Assembly (NCBI GenBank): GCA_035582835.1
Contig: JAYKAV010002353.1
Span: 712,586-776,585 of the forward strand
From: Phoebastria nigripes
Taxonomy: Eukaryota > Chordata > Aves > Procellariiformes > Diomedeidae
Length of the DNA: 64,000 nucleotides
Reading direction: 5' to 3'
In this document: in pieces, positions 49,629 through 61,100 of the stretch
Layout of the letters: each line of letters starts with the position of its first letter
How positions within the stretch are numbered: position 1 is the first letter of the stretch
Notes under the pieces: model-generated
Seen by the model: only the letters and a program-made list of their open reading frames with translations
Databases searched by the model: none
Told to the model about the DNA's origin: nothing
Translations under genes and position numbers: made by a program

Positions 49629-49745
49629 AGATACCTAAACAGTAGATATCTACATCTGAAGCAGTCACCCACCAGAAAGAAGAAACATTTTTAGGCAATG
49701 GTTTATCTGACCTATTTCAGTCATCTACTTTAGGAGGTTGGTCAT
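49629..49745 (+). repeat. Old interspersed repeat of unnamed family, copy 2
   Basis: Partner of 44729-44840: TACCTAAACAGTAGATATCTACATCTGAAGCAGTCACC and then TCATCTACTTTAGGAGG. Similar phrases (AAGCACCTAAGTTAG) follow near 49960, so the element may extend further. Confidence 0.35.
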
Positions 49746-50517
49746 GTCCTAAAGAGTCTTTGATTCTTTCCATTGACGATAAAGGGAGACTACAGTATGT
49801 AGCCCACATGCATATCTAAAGGTAGGTGAGGTAAATCCTGTGCTGGTGGGTCAGAGCAGCCTGTGAAGTCAGATGGCACTTTTGTGCCTCTGTGTGTGAT
49901 TCGGCTGCACGCGTTTATCCAAAGAAGGTAGAAAGTACTTCCTTTCTAGCTTCTTAGAAGCACCTAAGTTAGTGGGTATTTGTGTCTTTAAAACTTGAAA
50001 TTCACATGTACAGAATATCCATTTAAATTAAGTAAACTTTAAATTAAATGAACTTTCAAAGCATAGTGGGTTGGTGTTTCTACAGACACAGTAGTCGTAA
50101 AACACCCATGTAGATTATCTTTTTAAAACTTCAGATCTTCAGAGCTGTTTCACTAACACTTATGCACAGAGGTTGTCTTCATAGTCAGAAAAGGAAAAAC
50201 ATAAGCCAAAACATTCAAATTAGAACGTCTTAGAGCATTGAAACAAAACTTAACAAAATTCAACGATGAATGCTTATGAAGACTTATGCTACAACGTCTG
50301 ATTTTTAGAAATGCTGCTGAATAAATGTTGTTTAAAGCAGTTCCTCATTGTTTTAGGCACCCAAGTTTGAAAATGGGACCTGGTTTGCTGTCTTGATTGC
50401 CCATCAGCAGGCAGGTGTTCAGCCATCTCCAGGAAAGCAGGGCTCCATCATGCGTAACGGTTACTTGGGAAGACAAACGCCATCACTCTGAATGTCCCCC
50501 CTTCCTTCTTCCCCCAG

Positions 50518-50526
50518 CTTTATATG
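50518..50526 (-). promoter_or_regulatory. LTR TATA box
   Basis: CATATAAAG on the minus strand, inside CAGCATATAAAGCTGGGGG. The counterpart in the plus-strand LTR is TATATAAAG at 52415-52423. Its place at the U3/R boundary fits a core promoter. Confidence 0.55.
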
Positions 50527-50533
50527 CTGAGCA

Positions 50534-50541
50534 TGACGTCA
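50534..50541. promoter_or_regulatory. Palindromic CRE/ATF site TGACGTCA in U3
   Basis: A perfect TGACGTCA lies 8 bp upstream of the LTR TATA box. The 4550 and 33383 LTRs have TGACATCA at this place (CpG decay) and the 52159 LTR has TGACGTTG. CREB/ATF binding is inferred from the motif only. Confidence 0.45.
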
Positions 50542-50782
50542 TATGGTATGGAATACCCTGTTGGCCAGTTTGGGTCAGCTGTCCTGACTATGTTCCCTCC
50601 CAGCTTCTTGTGCACCTGACAGAGCATGGGAAGCTGAAAAGTCCTTGACTAGTGTAAGCACTACTTAGCAACAACTAAAACATCAGTGTGTTACCAACAT
50701 TCTTCTCATACTGAAGCCAAAACACAGCACTATACCAGCTACTCGGAAGAAAATTAACTCTATCCCAGCCAAAACCAGGATA

Positions 50783-50800
50783 GTATCCACCCCTTATTCC
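50783..50800 (-). other. Polypurine-tract-like sequence
   Basis: GGAATAAGGGGTGGATAC on the minus strand abuts the U3 start of the 50400-50782 LTR, the expected position for a retroviral polypurine tract. Confidence 0.45.
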
Positions 50801-51301
50801 ATACCATTTATGTCATGCTCAGGTCCCACACTATGCAATACAACCTCATTAACCACCCCCCCCCACCCCCCCCCCTTCCCATTCTTTGATACAATACACA
50901 GATATCATTATCTTAGTCTATGGACCACCTCCATGAAATGTCTGTAAAATGTCCATAAATGTCCACAAAATGTCCATTGAGTTCATTTAGTCCATGACTT
51001 TGGGCTCCATCTGTTATGGTGGTCTATCAGGACAAGGAGAAGTGGTGTGTTGCGTGGAGTTCTTGGGCACCAAAGCCAGCTCAGGTCGGGTCACTGCTGC
51101 ACTTGCCCTGCTTCTTGCAAGGCTTGTCCTCCATTGTTTCAGGTGGTTCCTGCTATAGTAATTCCTACAACATGCAACTCAAATGATGGGTTACAACAAT
51201 TTAAAGATATATCCGCTACAATCTCCACCCCTGGTCCCTTTGGGCTAGGTTATAGAGTTTTACACTGCAATGAACTCTTCCCCTTGCCCCTGCTCCAGCT
51301 T

Positions 51302-51700
51302 GGTCTTACCCACAGTCACACTCCCTTCAGAAGTAAACCTGCTCCAACATGGCCTTAGCCATGGCTGCAGTCCCTCCAGGGGTGTACCTCCCCTGTCATG
51401 GGCTTATCCATGGCCACAGGCTTTGAGGTGCTCCAGCACGACCACGTGCACAGCCACTGATGCTTCCAGGTGTACCTGCTGCAGCATGGGCTTATCCACG
51501 GCCACAGATGCTTCAAGGTGTACCTTCTCCAGCTTGGACTTATCCTTGGGCCACAACCCCTTCAGAGGTATACCTGCTGCGGCATAGACATAACCACGGC
51601 CACAGACGCTTCAGGATGCACGTGCTCGGGCATGGGCTTATCCACGGCCACAGATGCTTTGGGGTGTCCTGTTCCTGTGTGGACTCATCCACAGGTCACA
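51302..51700 (-). repeat. Minisatellite, about 48-bp unit, roughly 8-9 copies
   Basis: A GGCTTATCCACGGCCAC-like core recurs at about 51302, 51351, 51401, 51443, 51489, 51538, 51588, 51635 and 51683, giving a period of 42-50 bp. Units are diverged from each other, so the array is old or was variable in the parent element. Confidence 0.8.
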
Positions 51701-52158
51701 GTCCCTTCGACTCGAGTTCACACTGGAGTTCCAGCCTGTCCAGTCCAGCAGCACAGAAACAGCAGTGACACCCTGGCCATCTGCCAGCACAGGCACATGG
51801 CCATGGCTGTTATCAAAATGTTCCCAGGCACAGCAGAGTGAGATGATCAGCAGTACAGCAGCACAGCAAGCAGCGAAAGCAAAAAGCAGCCACTAACGAG
51901 CACTAGACTCTAATGTACAGTAAGGCAAGCAAGCCCCATGGCAAGCACAGAAGCCTACCGATTAATAATTAAACACCAATAACAGCTATAAGTTCGATCT
52001 AGCACATTCCAATCAAACCTGTCATTATCTCGAACCCTTTGACCCCCCCCACGAGACACCAAAAGGGTCGACCTTGAGTATCCCCCGGCGTTTTCTACCA
52101 GAGGCTCCATGTAGGGCCATTCTCCCCAGCTGCAGTGTAGACCATATTTTTTACATAC

Positions 52159-52735
52159 TGTCCTGGTTTTGGCTGGGATAGAGTTAGTTTTCTTCCGAGT
52201 AGCTGGTATAGTGCTGTGTTTTGGCTTCAGTATGAGAAGAATGTTGATAACACACTGATGTTTTAGTTGTTGCTAAGTAGTGCTTACACTAGTCAAGGAC
52301 TTTTCAGCTTCCCATGCTCTGTCAGGTGCACAAGAAGCTGGGAGGGAGCATAGTCAGGACAGCTGACCCAAACTGGCCAACAGGGTATTCCATACCATAT
52401 GACGTTGTGTTCAGTATATAAAGCTGGGGGAAGAAGAAGGAAGGGGGGACATTCAGAGTGATGGCGTTTGTCTTCCCAAGTAACCGTTATGCGTGATGGA
52501 ATCCTGCTTTCCTGGAGATGGCTGAACACCTGCCTGCCGATGGGAAGGAGCGAATGAATTCCTTGTTTTGCTTTGCTTGCGTGCGTAGCTTTTGCTTTAC
52601 TTATTGAACTGTCTTTATCTCAACACATGAGTTTTCTCACTGTTACCCTTCCAATTCTCTCCCCCATCCCACCGTGGGGTCAGTGAGCGAGTGGCTGTGT
52701 GGTGCTTAGTTGCTGGCTCGGGTTAAACCACGACA
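52159..52735 (+). mobile_element. Complete ERV LTR, right arm of inverted pair
   Basis: A complete 577-bp LTR from TGTCCTGG (52159) to CCACGACA (52735). It has a TATA box at 52415-52423, then GTGATGGCGTTTGTCTTCCC and a pyrimidine-rich U5. Flanks are CATAC on the left and TGCAG on the right, so there is no target duplication. Neither flank looks like a primer-binding site or a polypurine tract. It is therefore neither a clean solo LTR nor a normal partner of the left LTR. Confidence 0.9.
52415..52423 (+). promoter_or_regulatory. LTR TATA box
   Basis: TATATAAAG in TCAGTATATAAAGCTGG, at the same place as in the other LTRs. Promoter use is inferred. Confidence 0.55.
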
Positions 52736-53550
52736 TGCAGTTGTGCAGTTCTTGGTTGTCTGAAACTTAAACTGTCAGAATCTTAAACAGTGTAGGAAAT
52801 ATTTTGAGCAACAAAATCTTCAGCAGAACTCTGAATCGACAAATGCATGGTAATTCTGCATATATGGATACACAATATGACTTAAATGTGCAATTTCTGT
52901 TTTGTGTTATACTAGGAAAATGGAACAATGTGTATATAACTCAAATTAAAATCCCATAGATATCTGGGGTCAAGGAAAACATGGGAATTTTCATAAGGTT
53001 TGTACCGGTTCTCTAAAGGAGTGTAAATCCTATTTGGATAGTCTTTACAGGAAGAAAATGGACTTCATTGTCCATTTACAGAACTGGATATTATAGTCAG
53101 TGGTTTCAGGAGTAAACATATTAAAATAATTGACAACATAAAAGAGTTGAGTAAATGTGATTAGTATTTTATATTGCTTTGATATCTGGGAGAATACCTG
53201 TAAATAGTGCTCCTTCTAACATAACCACCTTCTTAATATTAATTAACTTACCAGGCTGAGTTATTTTTATAATTAAAAAAATATTTTAGATACTAGTGTG
53301 AAATGTGGTAAAGGTTTATTTGAGTGTGCACCTGTAAATGGATCTAAACTGCATTCAATGGTTATGATTCTTCAGCTACATACTTGGAGTGGACCTCCTC
53401 TGAGATCAGTAAGGTTTCAGCTGGGCACAGCCATGAGAACTGTGTTTTTTTGTAGAATTTCACTCTTCCTTATATACTAGCATCAAGCAAAGGACCAATA
53501 TACTGGCTTTTTTTTTTCCTTTCTTTTTTTCTTTCTTTTTTTTTTTTCCT

Positions 53551-53609
<59 letters not shown>

Positions 53610-56600
53610 CTTTTTTTTTTCCTTATGAAGACATGTCTAATTTTATTTCATAAAGTTTCTTGGTTGAAAACAACTACAGAAAAAATATTGTGATATGCTT
53701 TGTGGATCCCTATCCCATTCCCTCTAACCATCTTCAAAGTGTAGAATCAGATTGATCTCATCAAAATGTCTTCTAGTTTGCAGATCTTTGCAGTCACTAA
53801 ACACAGGCTGTTATACCATGCTAATGTATATCAGTGGAATAATTATGCAAGGTAGATAAAATCAAGCATAGGAAGCAATATTAAAGCAAAGAATCCTCCC
53901 TATTTAGTGATTATACCAAGGAAAATAGCTATGAAACTGCCCCTATTGAGTGAATCAATATTGTTTTCTTCTTGATTGCTTTAGATACCCTAAATAATTT
54001 TGTATACAACAAAAATAGAGATTAATAGACATCAACTGTGGACTTGGGATTGTAAGGAATGAAGAAAGAGATTTATGCTCAAGAATAGATCAATTTTGTG
54101 AAATAAACCAAAATTTGATGCTTGAAAGGGGAGAAAAGAGAGAATGTGATGTAAACCCAGCTTATTTATATGTTAGTATTTTCTAAGGAGGCTGCTGTTG
54201 GCTAGATAGAAAACTACACAGAATAATTTAAAATAATATTTTCTTAAAATCAGCCCATTACTCTAAGGCCAAACATACTAATACTAAGGCAATCCAAATT
54301 TTGTAGGTTTGGTTTATGTCATATTAGACCTTAGTACCAATTAATTTTTAATTTATGAAGTTCTAGCAATCCTATCACTTACAAAATAAACTAATTATAA
54401 AGCTTGTTAGTCAAATCAATTTAGTTTGTAATATTATACTTCTAAAAACATTACAGAAAATTCCACAAATCTAAGAATTTACCTTAACGGCCAATGGATT
54501 TGGGAAAGGATGTATTACAAAAGGCACATTATTAACTTTTGTGAAAAGTACCCCTACCTTCATATAATTGGGGGGAATATAAGTTGTTTTACAGAATTGA
54601 TCGTAATTCTTTGGTTTGGTCAAAGAAAAGCTCATTATAGGTAGAAAGAGGGGTTTCAACTTATCTTTTGAAGTTCTTCTCTGGATGATTCTCTGGTCTG
54701 TGTATAAATCAGAAAAATCTAGAGACCACTGTAAGAGTAAAAACATCTTTCTTCCCTCTTGTTGCCTTTGACTGGTAGAAGTTACAGTACTAATGTTGGT
54801 GTTGTTTAGTCTGTCACTTCATTTTTTTGACCTTTTTCACCTTCATCCACCTAGTGGATGCTGAAATGAATTTTAAGTCAGCTGTGAGTTACAGGAGCAA
54901 CATAAAATGTTCCTTTGCCTCAGAAAGTGAGGCCTTGATAATTGTTCTGGCTCACAACATAAAATTTACGTTTAAAAAATAAGTAAAAGCCTTGACATCA
55001 GGACATGCACCACTTGATATTATTAGGGACAAAGTCTTTCACATACATTCAATTTCCAGGACAGCAGTGTCAGAAGCAGCAACCCTTACAAGTTTCCCTT
55101 TGTACAGAAATAGATTTACTATGAGAGTTTAAGTGGGCTAAAGCCCCCAGCAGCCTTGTTCACTGTAGCATAGGTAGTACAGGTCGTGCATCACCATGCA
55201 GTACCACGCATGTATGTCTTGCATACCTGACTTGTCTGTCTACTTGCAGAGAAAGAGAGCTCAACAGTAATAGAATTCAGTCTTGGAACAGTTTCCTAGA
55301 GGCAGCTCAATAAAAGAATAGATCCAGTTTGTAGATATGTAGCCATCAGCACACTCTGTGTAAGTCACTGTATGTCTTCTGTAAAGTAACGGATCATAGG
55401 TCATGATGATGGTGTGATGAGGTCAGAACAGCATTTATCTCTGTAAACTTAGGGTAAAAACTCACCACACAAGCAGTCATTTTTAAGTATTGTACTTTGA
55501 AGTATCTTCAAAAGAAGTGAATGCAGAAATAAACATGGGTTTCCATCTTGCCTCAAGATGAGCATGATGGGATACCATTTACAGTAGGATATATTTCTGA
55601 ATGTTATTTCCAAAGAGCAAAAAGGGGTTTTACTTCTTTGGACAACATGCAGTAAATGTAGCAAAAAATGGATGTCTGTAACTTCTTATCAGCAGAAAAC
55701 TAGGGGGTTTTTTTATGCTATAATAAAGAAACTGCTTCAGACTGCTCATGGCTATTCTAATGTCTCTGTCTCTAATGACATGCTCTAAAGCTGTAGTTGA
55801 TGGTATTGTAAGCTCTTGAGCAATAGGGCAAGAGATTTATTCTGGGTCATGTATCAGGATGAGAAGAATCAATTTTCCGTCAAGAAGACAAAACTAGTAG
55901 TGTAAAAGCAAAATCTCTAAATACGTACAATGNCTTTGTGACGGCAGAAAGTTAAAGAGGGATCAAACCACAGGGACATACATATTGTATGCCACACTGC
56001 ATAGGTGCCACATCAGAAAGAGTTTAGTTTCAGAGTCTGCCAAAATAAAGGAAGTAGCATAACAAAGACGTGTGTACTACAATGTGATGAAGAACAGGAC
56101 CATGTCTAATATCTCAATGAAAATGTAATAAAAAAACCCCTTTAACTTAATCAAAAAGTACCTCCACAATAATGACATTTGCAAGCAATAATTTCCTCTG
56201 TGATCTAATTATTGTGAACTATTGAGCAATTCATCCTGTTTGTATTTCAGCTTCTGGACTTCTCCCTGACTTGAGTACTGGAGGGAATATTACTGGTACC
56301 ACAGCAGGTGGCACTCTTTCCTTCATATTTGTTCTGACTTAGTCTCTTCAGACACAGAACAAAATAATTGAAAGTATTATATTTCATGAAATCTGTGAAA
56401 AAGTGGTCATAACAAGGTCTGTTGGCCAAAGACCAACTTTAGGGTCTCCGAGTCTTCTTACTGTTTCAGTACATGCCCAGGATGCTGCTGAAGTAGTTTC
56501 CAGATGCATAGCTAAGTAATTTAAGACTGAGAGCAAGGCCAGCTAGGAAATGGGTTGTAGGCACAAATTGCCTCCTTCCTCTTTTCTGAGAAAGTATCAT

Positions 56601-57539
56601 GAGCTTGTGTTGCTATTTCTTGGACAGAGGTGAGTGAGGACAAAGCAGAAAGTAACAGAGGTCCTGCCTTGTAGGGAGCTGAAGAAGTAACCTGTCAGGT
56701 ATCTTTGATGCAAGCAAGACTAGAAAGTATCTAAAAGGCGTCTTGGTAGAAAAAGAGTCTTTGCATTGGGGATTTGGAGAGCTGTCATCTTATAATTTGC
56801 TGTCTAAAGCTAGAATTTATGGCAGAGTAAAGCCAAATCTTTCCTCAGTGCACCAGTGCTGTTTTTACTTTCTATCTTCCATCCGGATGAAATATTCTTA
56901 AGGCCAGAAATGCTTGTGCTGCATGTTCAAAAAGAGTAATGCCTATCTATCCTACACCCTAAAATACTGAAGCCTTGATCCTGTAATTCACTGTATGGAG
57001 TTCATTGTGTAATTGATACAAACATTCTATCTTGTCTTGGCTAATTCAGCTCACCCCAGGGATAGAAGTAATTCCTATCATACCATGACAAGGTAAGTAG
57101 GACCCATGGTAAGTAGGATAAATGTCCTTTCAGGACTAGGAGCTTCTGTTCTCTTTGATATATACAAGGATTTTGTTATTTAATTACATGAAAACTAGGT
57201 TGAACCTTTAATTTTTTTTTGTCCTAAAGCTGTGTCTATGGCCATAGGAGATTAAATGTGTGCTGGTTATCTAAGAAGAGATGTTATACAAATGTGAAGC
57301 ATCTGGTATCGTTACAGTTTCCGGTTTTGTATTTCCTATACTTATATTTATAGGATATGAGAAGTACAGAATAGATTACATTAAATTATTTAAATTAGGC
57401 ATATAAAATTTAAGATCATATATGGCCAAATTTAAGTAACAGATTAAACAACTAGGCCAAGAACTGTTCTAAGGCTTTACCTTTTCTACCAAGGTCTTCT
57501 GCATTCTCTGTGCCTTCTCCATGAATTAACAAATTTAGC
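52736..57539. other. Unique AT-rich non-coding sequence
   Basis: No gene is supported; open frames stay under 95 codons. It holds the long T-rich tract at 53508-53623 and an N at 55933. Confidence 0.45.
53508..53623. repeat. Poly-T-rich tract, 116 bp with a T57 run
   Basis: Almost pure T with scattered C; the longest uninterrupted T run is 53553-53609. It may be a poly(A) tail on the minus strand or a slipped homopolymer. No retro-copy is recognisable next to it, and its exact length in an assembly is unreliable. Confidence 0.95.
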
Positions 57540-58180
57540 TGTATTTTCTTCCTCCTACTTGATAAACATATTGCTGTAGAAAGAGAAAGAAAATGAATTA
57601 AATTGACAGTTATGAGCCTATTCTGTGGTAATGGTGCTGAGTTTTTATTAAGTGAGGCTAGGCCTCGAGCTGGTGTGCTCTGAAGTTCCTTTTTGCATAG
57701 ACGTTTTTTCAGTTGTCAAAAAGAACTTGGCGATTTTGTTTGCTTTGAAAAAGACTAGTTTATTAAAATCATAATGTCTATTGTATCACAGAGTTTCTAC
57801 TGTCTATCAAAATCTGCACTCTTTTGGCACAAGTATTTTGTAGCGGATAAAGGCAATCTGAAAGCACGTAAAAAGTAAAATCAGAAAAATGACGTTGCTA
57901 ATCAATGGGCCAACTTTGCAAGCAGCCACTGAATTAATTTTCTTAAGAATTCATTTGCATTTAATGTTGTTTATTATGGAGACTTGACTTTAATTTTGTT
58001 TGTGAGCACAGTTGCATGCAGAGCTGGCAATCTCACTAAGAAGGAAAGTTTAAAAATCAGAGGAATTTGGCTTCTTGTGTATGAGGTACTGCGACATGTA
58101 CTGTAAAATAAAAATAATGCAATTTGGCCAAAGTTGTACAAACTGTGCTTCTTGTTCCATGCAGAACGCAATGATTAAGA
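57540..58180. other. Candidate conserved non-coding element
   Basis: Non-repetitive, non-coding DNA rich in homeodomain-type cores (GAATTAATTTTC at 57931) with an exact POU octamer ATTTGCAT at 57953-57960, followed by TTAATG and TTGCATGC. This texture is common in vertebrate developmental enhancers. Conservation itself cannot be seen from one sequence. Confidence 0.25.
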
Positions 58181-61100
58181 GTTACTAACTCTCATGATGC
58201 TAAAAGCTTGTATGTCATTGGACTTTTGGCTCCCAAAATCCGAATCAGTCAGCCTTAGCAGCCACGAGGACAAGACTTTGCTTTAGGGAGCTTCCCCCTG
58301 GACACAGGGCTGAGATAGCACCAGTGCTCACTTCAGGGTTTGAATTACTGAGGAACTGCTTGCTCTTTTTTTTCGAGTGTGAAATCTGGTGGAATGGATG
58401 ATTTTCACGTGGTCAGTTACACTGTGGTGACTGAAGTGGATTGACTCTTTTGCCTGTCCTTTGAGTGAGAATTAGCCACGCGGCCTCAGTTTAGACAAAT
58501 GCTTGATTCACAAAATGTCATATTGGGTTCTTCCCTTGTCACACTGGATGCAGCACTCGTGACAGATGACACAGATTTGTTGTCAGTTGGATCCTTGAGG
58601 CAGCTGGAGCCGACGGAGCACAGTGATAAGGGTCAAAATCTGCTCAGGACAAGTTCTTTCATTTTGCTTGGCACATTTAAGTACTCCCTAAGGCTGGGCT
58701 AACAAAAATGAGAATGACTCAGTGACTGAGCGATTAGGGCTGTTAAATAAGGCAGTGTGTACCACCTCCTCCAATTTATATTAATGTATTCAGTGCAAAA
58801 TGGAGTACTTCAGCTGAGTGGTTTTGGAAAGGTGAGAACAAAACCCTCCTGATTAAATACACTGACCGGTGCACTGCTGGGCAACAGTGGAGACTTTTAC
58901 TCCATTCCCTTGCTGGTTTTTAAAATGGTGTCTTTGCCTAGATCTCTTTGTCCTGTATAATCAATGGAGAGGGGTGGATGGCCCTGAAAGGTGATTTATG
59001 TCAACTTTCAACTTATCTCTTTCCATTGGTGACAGGGGCAGTTGGATGACTTAATTAGACTGGACATCTAAACTTTGGTTGGCAAAGTTAGCAGAGACGG
59101 TTCTCACACTAAATGACAGCAATCTAAAGAAAATATCAGTTTTATCTTAAAAGTAGATGGGTATAATTCAATATTTCTGAATTGATCTTCCTGAGGTTAA
59201 AAATGACAGGAATGAAAAAGAGGCAAATGTTCCTCAAAAAAATGGAGAATACTGCACTGTGATATGGAGAATAGTTAAGAGAACTGGCCAAGCAAATAGC
59301 TGGGATGTGGAATGAGATGGATCAAGGCATACGGAATCTTACAGGAGGAAAAACTTAAAATGCAATAATATTGGGAGAGATAAAATGTTTGTGCATTTTA
59401 TGTGGATGATTGTATTTAAAAAAACAGCAGAGGCTGTAATGAGCAGTAATTTCAATCAGAGCTTCAAAAGCAGTACTTGAGTTGCTGAATAGCAGTACTA
59501 AATATGGTAAAGAGCAGAAAAGCCATCTCCCCTACTGTAAAATTAAAAAGGTTCGTTGAAGCTAAAGATGCTATGATGACTTACATCAGCTGAAGAGCTG
59601 CCCCATGAAGTTTATCAGTTCCATATTGAAATATAAATTGGAAGGCGTGTATAATAATCACTTCAGCTGCTTCCTGTCAGGCAACGTTTGAACCTGCATG
59701 CTGTATCTAAGGGCTGCCTCATCCAAAAGGGTCCAAGAAGGAAACCAGGGTGGGGAGGGGAGGCAAATCAGAAAAAGCAGAGTTTGTCTACTTTAGAGGT
59801 GGAAGGAAAGACAAACTCTTCCTTATTCTGCACAGCACAGGTTTAACAGAGTGCTGCAGTATGGGCTTTGCTTTTAGATTAATACATCTCAAACAATCTT
59901 CAGACAAATAGTAGTAAGAGCAAAGGATGCAGGCATTAGCATCAGGTTTGCCTAAACCACTTAATAATCATGTTACAGCACTCTGAGCAAGCTGCAAGCT
60001 TGAGGGCAGGGAGTGACAATAATCAGGCATCATTGTCACAGAGGCAGATGCCAGTCTGGAAAGTTACCACAGAATGAATCAGATCAAGCCTTTGCAGCTT
60101 GGCCAGTGGAAAAGGATATTGGAGGACATATTGGTGGCTTGTGGCTACAACAAATGACAAAATCAGTTACTTTTTGCATTACTTCATGAGGATAGTCCTC
60201 CTTCAGGGAAAAAGGACTGTGTTCATTAGTATCTCTTCACTAATAATGAGGAGAAATTCACTTTTACTTCTTCAGTTCTTATCACCCGCACCTCCTCTTT
60301 TCTGTTTTCAGTCCTACTCTTTACAGTTACTTACACTTTGTGGCCTTATGTATATATCTGTATACACACACATATATACACACACATATATATACATGAG
60401 AAATATATGTATTTCTCTACCAATCTTGCAGAGATCCAGATTTTACAGAAAACAATTTTTAAGTGGACCTGTTGAATTCGTTAAAGAGATAACATTAAGG
60501 AAATAAATAAATAATGATCATAAAACCCTGACCTGATTAGAATAATAAATTCTTTATTTTATAAGAACCATCACAGAAGAATGAAAAGGGTTGGTGACAT
60601 GTACCCTTTATATAATTAGTTCCTCACTAATCATGGAAAGTATTGCATCAGTTTGACTTAGAATTTTCTTTTTTTCTGAGCACAAATTAATTATATAATA
60701 TATGCAGGCAAAAAAACGCCACTACAATGAAAAGAACACCTGTTCAGATCCTGTACCAGTTAACAAAAGAGAAAGCTTTTAAAAATTACTTTAGATAGAG
60801 ACTTAAACAAAGTATAAAATGGATTATGTCTTTTATATTATTAAGAGGTTTTTACAGCTATTGTCCTTAAACCTGCTGGTGTTTTCAGGGTGCAAGGAGA
60901 CACTTGATAATATGAACAGATTTATTCAGAACATTCTTCATGGAGACAATACTACAGATTCCCTGGAGCGAACCAAGGAGAAATAATACTGCAAATCTGT
61001 TGCAGCATGTGGGCACAGTCATCTCTGCACAGTGGCAGTAGACCCACCCAACTCTGACTGCAAGATCAGAACTGGAATGGTACTGGTGTCTCCTCTGAAT

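Larger units (their letters stand above)
50400..50782 (-). mobile_element. Truncated ERV LTR, left arm of inverted pair
   Basis: Minus-strand LTR covering U3, R and the start of U5. Its U3 terminus lies at 50782 (TATCCTGG on the minus strand). Similarity to the LTR at 52159 stops at about 50400, so roughly the last 190 bp of U5 are missing. It shares subfamily-specific positions with that LTR (CCGAGTAGCTGG, GGCTTCAGTATGAG, TGCACAAGAAGCTGGGAGGGA) that the 4550 and 33383 copies lack. By eye the two arms are about 95% identical. The purine-rich stretch just outside its U3 end makes it the 3' LTR of a minus-strand element. Confidence 0.85.
50783..52158 (-). mobile_element. ERV internal non-coding region (3' part)
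   Basis: Lies between the two inverted LTRs and reads on the minus strand. Next to the 50782 LTR is the purine-rich GGAATAAGGGGTGGATAC (minus strand, 50783-50800), which fits a polypurine tract that primes plus-strand DNA synthesis. Beyond it are a C-rich run (50853-50880), the CTGGAGCAGG-type 48-bp repeats (51302-51700), and a tail with another C run (52044-52050). I find no gag, pol or env motif, so it is either a non-autonomous element or the 3' leftover of a larger provirus. Plus-strand open frames over the repeats (51047-51896) are by-products of the repetition. Confidence 0.65.

Noticed and set aside
51047..51896. Four overlapping plus-strand open frames that look like a repeat protein
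   Set aside because: They are alternative frames of the 48-bp minisatellite and run against the strand of the ERV; no start context or domain.
52044..52061. Minus-strand TGG-initiated sequence that could be a retroviral primer-binding site
   Set aside because: No LTR end sits directly upstream of it on the minus strand, and the match to a known tRNA 3' end is not evident.
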